Part shown: one piece after another, positions 6,011 through 6,148 of the stretch
Layout of the letters: the number at the start of each line of letters is the position of its first letter
Position numbering within the stretch: the stretch's first letter is position 1
Assembly (NCBI GenBank): GCA_017561285.1
Contig: JAFZDG010000055.1
Coordinates: 1 to 6,148, forward strand
Source of the DNA: Bacteroidaceae bacterium
GTDB taxonomy: Bacteria; Bacteroidota; Bacteroidia; Bacteroidales; Barnesiellaceae_A
Direction: 5' to 3'
Length of the DNA stretch: 6,148 nt
Position numbers and translations under genes: made by a program
The notes under the pieces: model-generated
Databases searched by the model: none
What the model saw: only the letters and a program-made list of their open reading frames with translations
Told to the model about the DNA's origin: nothing

Positions 6011-6088
6011 ATGAGTTGGGAGAGATTTATAGCGCGGCGCATCTATTTCGACAAAGACAATAGAGGATATCCTGGCATATCTGGATAA
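6011..6088 (+). pseudogene. N-terminus of a LolC/LolE-like (FtsX family) permease, cut short
   Basis: The frame from ATG 6011 reads MSWERFIARRIYFDKDNR, then GYPGISG and a TAA stop at 6086. The FIARRIYFDKDN stretch resembles the start of Bacteroidetes ABC permeases of the lipoprotein-releasing LolC/LolE type. These inner-membrane proteins move lipoproteins toward the outer membrane and normally exceed 400 residues. Here the match ends after about 18 codons and the expected first membrane helix is absent. It lies directly behind a promoter-like box, so the start is believable. Either the gene is broken at about 6055-6065 or the sequence is joined wrongly there. Family assignment rests on a short motif recalled from memory and is moderate at best. 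Confidence 0.45.
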
Positions 6089-6148
6089 AGCAAAGAAGGA
6101 ACTCGATGAAATTGAATTTGCGGATGATCACCTGGAAAAGCTGAAGCT
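6060..6148 (+). CDS. Unidentified helical protein fragment without a start
   Basis: In the frame starting at 6060 the codons read IEDILAYLDKAKKELDEIEF and continue ADDHLEKLK to the end of the window. This is a regular pattern of Leu/Ile with Lys/Glu/Asp typical of an amphipathic or coiled-coil helix. The frame is open upstream only to a TAG at 6030-6032 and holds no ATG, so it appears to be the inside of a gene lacking its 5' end. Frequent CTG, GAA and AAG codons differ somewhat from the CTC/GAG-rich style of dnaK. A RecN- or SMC-like coil is conceivable, but I do not recognise the family. It continues past the window. Confidence 0.4.
   Translation, partial: MEDILAYLDKAKKELDEIEFADDHLEKLK

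Noticed and set aside
6060..6148. Naming the terminal fragment as RecN
   Set aside because: The helical pattern is compatible with RecN or SMC-like coils, but 29 residues without a diagnostic motif do not support a name.

Overview
The window looks like chromosomal DNA of a Bacteroidales bacterium, probably a gut-type member; I would not name a genus. The evidence is threefold. The DnaK fragment is of Bacteroidetes type. Starts lack Shine-Dalgarno sequences. Promoter candidates match the Bacteroidetes sigma-factor consensus (TTTG or TTG at -33, about 19-22 nt, then TAnnTTTG at -7) instead of the usual -35/-10.

Layout from left to right: (1) the 3' two thirds of dnaK on the plus strand, ending in a perfect 32-nt palindrome. 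(2) A convergent minus-strand SDR oxidoreductase with a second hairpin between the two stops and a textbook promoter. (3) A minus-strand stand-alone PD-(D/E)XK (RecB/phage-exonuclease-like) nuclease with an intrinsic terminator and an unusual run of cysteines. (4) A 628-base AT-rich gap. It appears to hold an undocumented minus-strand structured RNA gene of about 185-190 nt, with a -7 box, several strong helices and an intrinsic terminator, followed by the uup promoter. (5) A complete Uup-type ABC-F ATPase gene on the plus strand. (6) An intergenic array of three diverged 73-85 nt units. Each starts with a -7-like box that folds back on a downstream AAGATA and carries a second CAAG/CTTG-type hairpin around the next -33 element. 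A fourth -7 box lies 10 nt before an ATG. (7) The first ~18 codons of what looks like a LolC/LolE-type (FtsX-like) permease. They run into a stop after an abrupt change of reading frame and character near 6055-6065, and the last ~90 bases read as a helical protein fragment without a start.

The protein genes are mostly monocistronic housekeeping functions (chaperone, oxidoreductase, ABC-F ATPase) and do not form a shared pathway. The parts most worth attention are the putative RNA gene at about 3399-3592, the promoter-bearing hairpin repeat array at 5761-6000, and the junction near 6060, which may be a real rearrangement or an assembly chimera.
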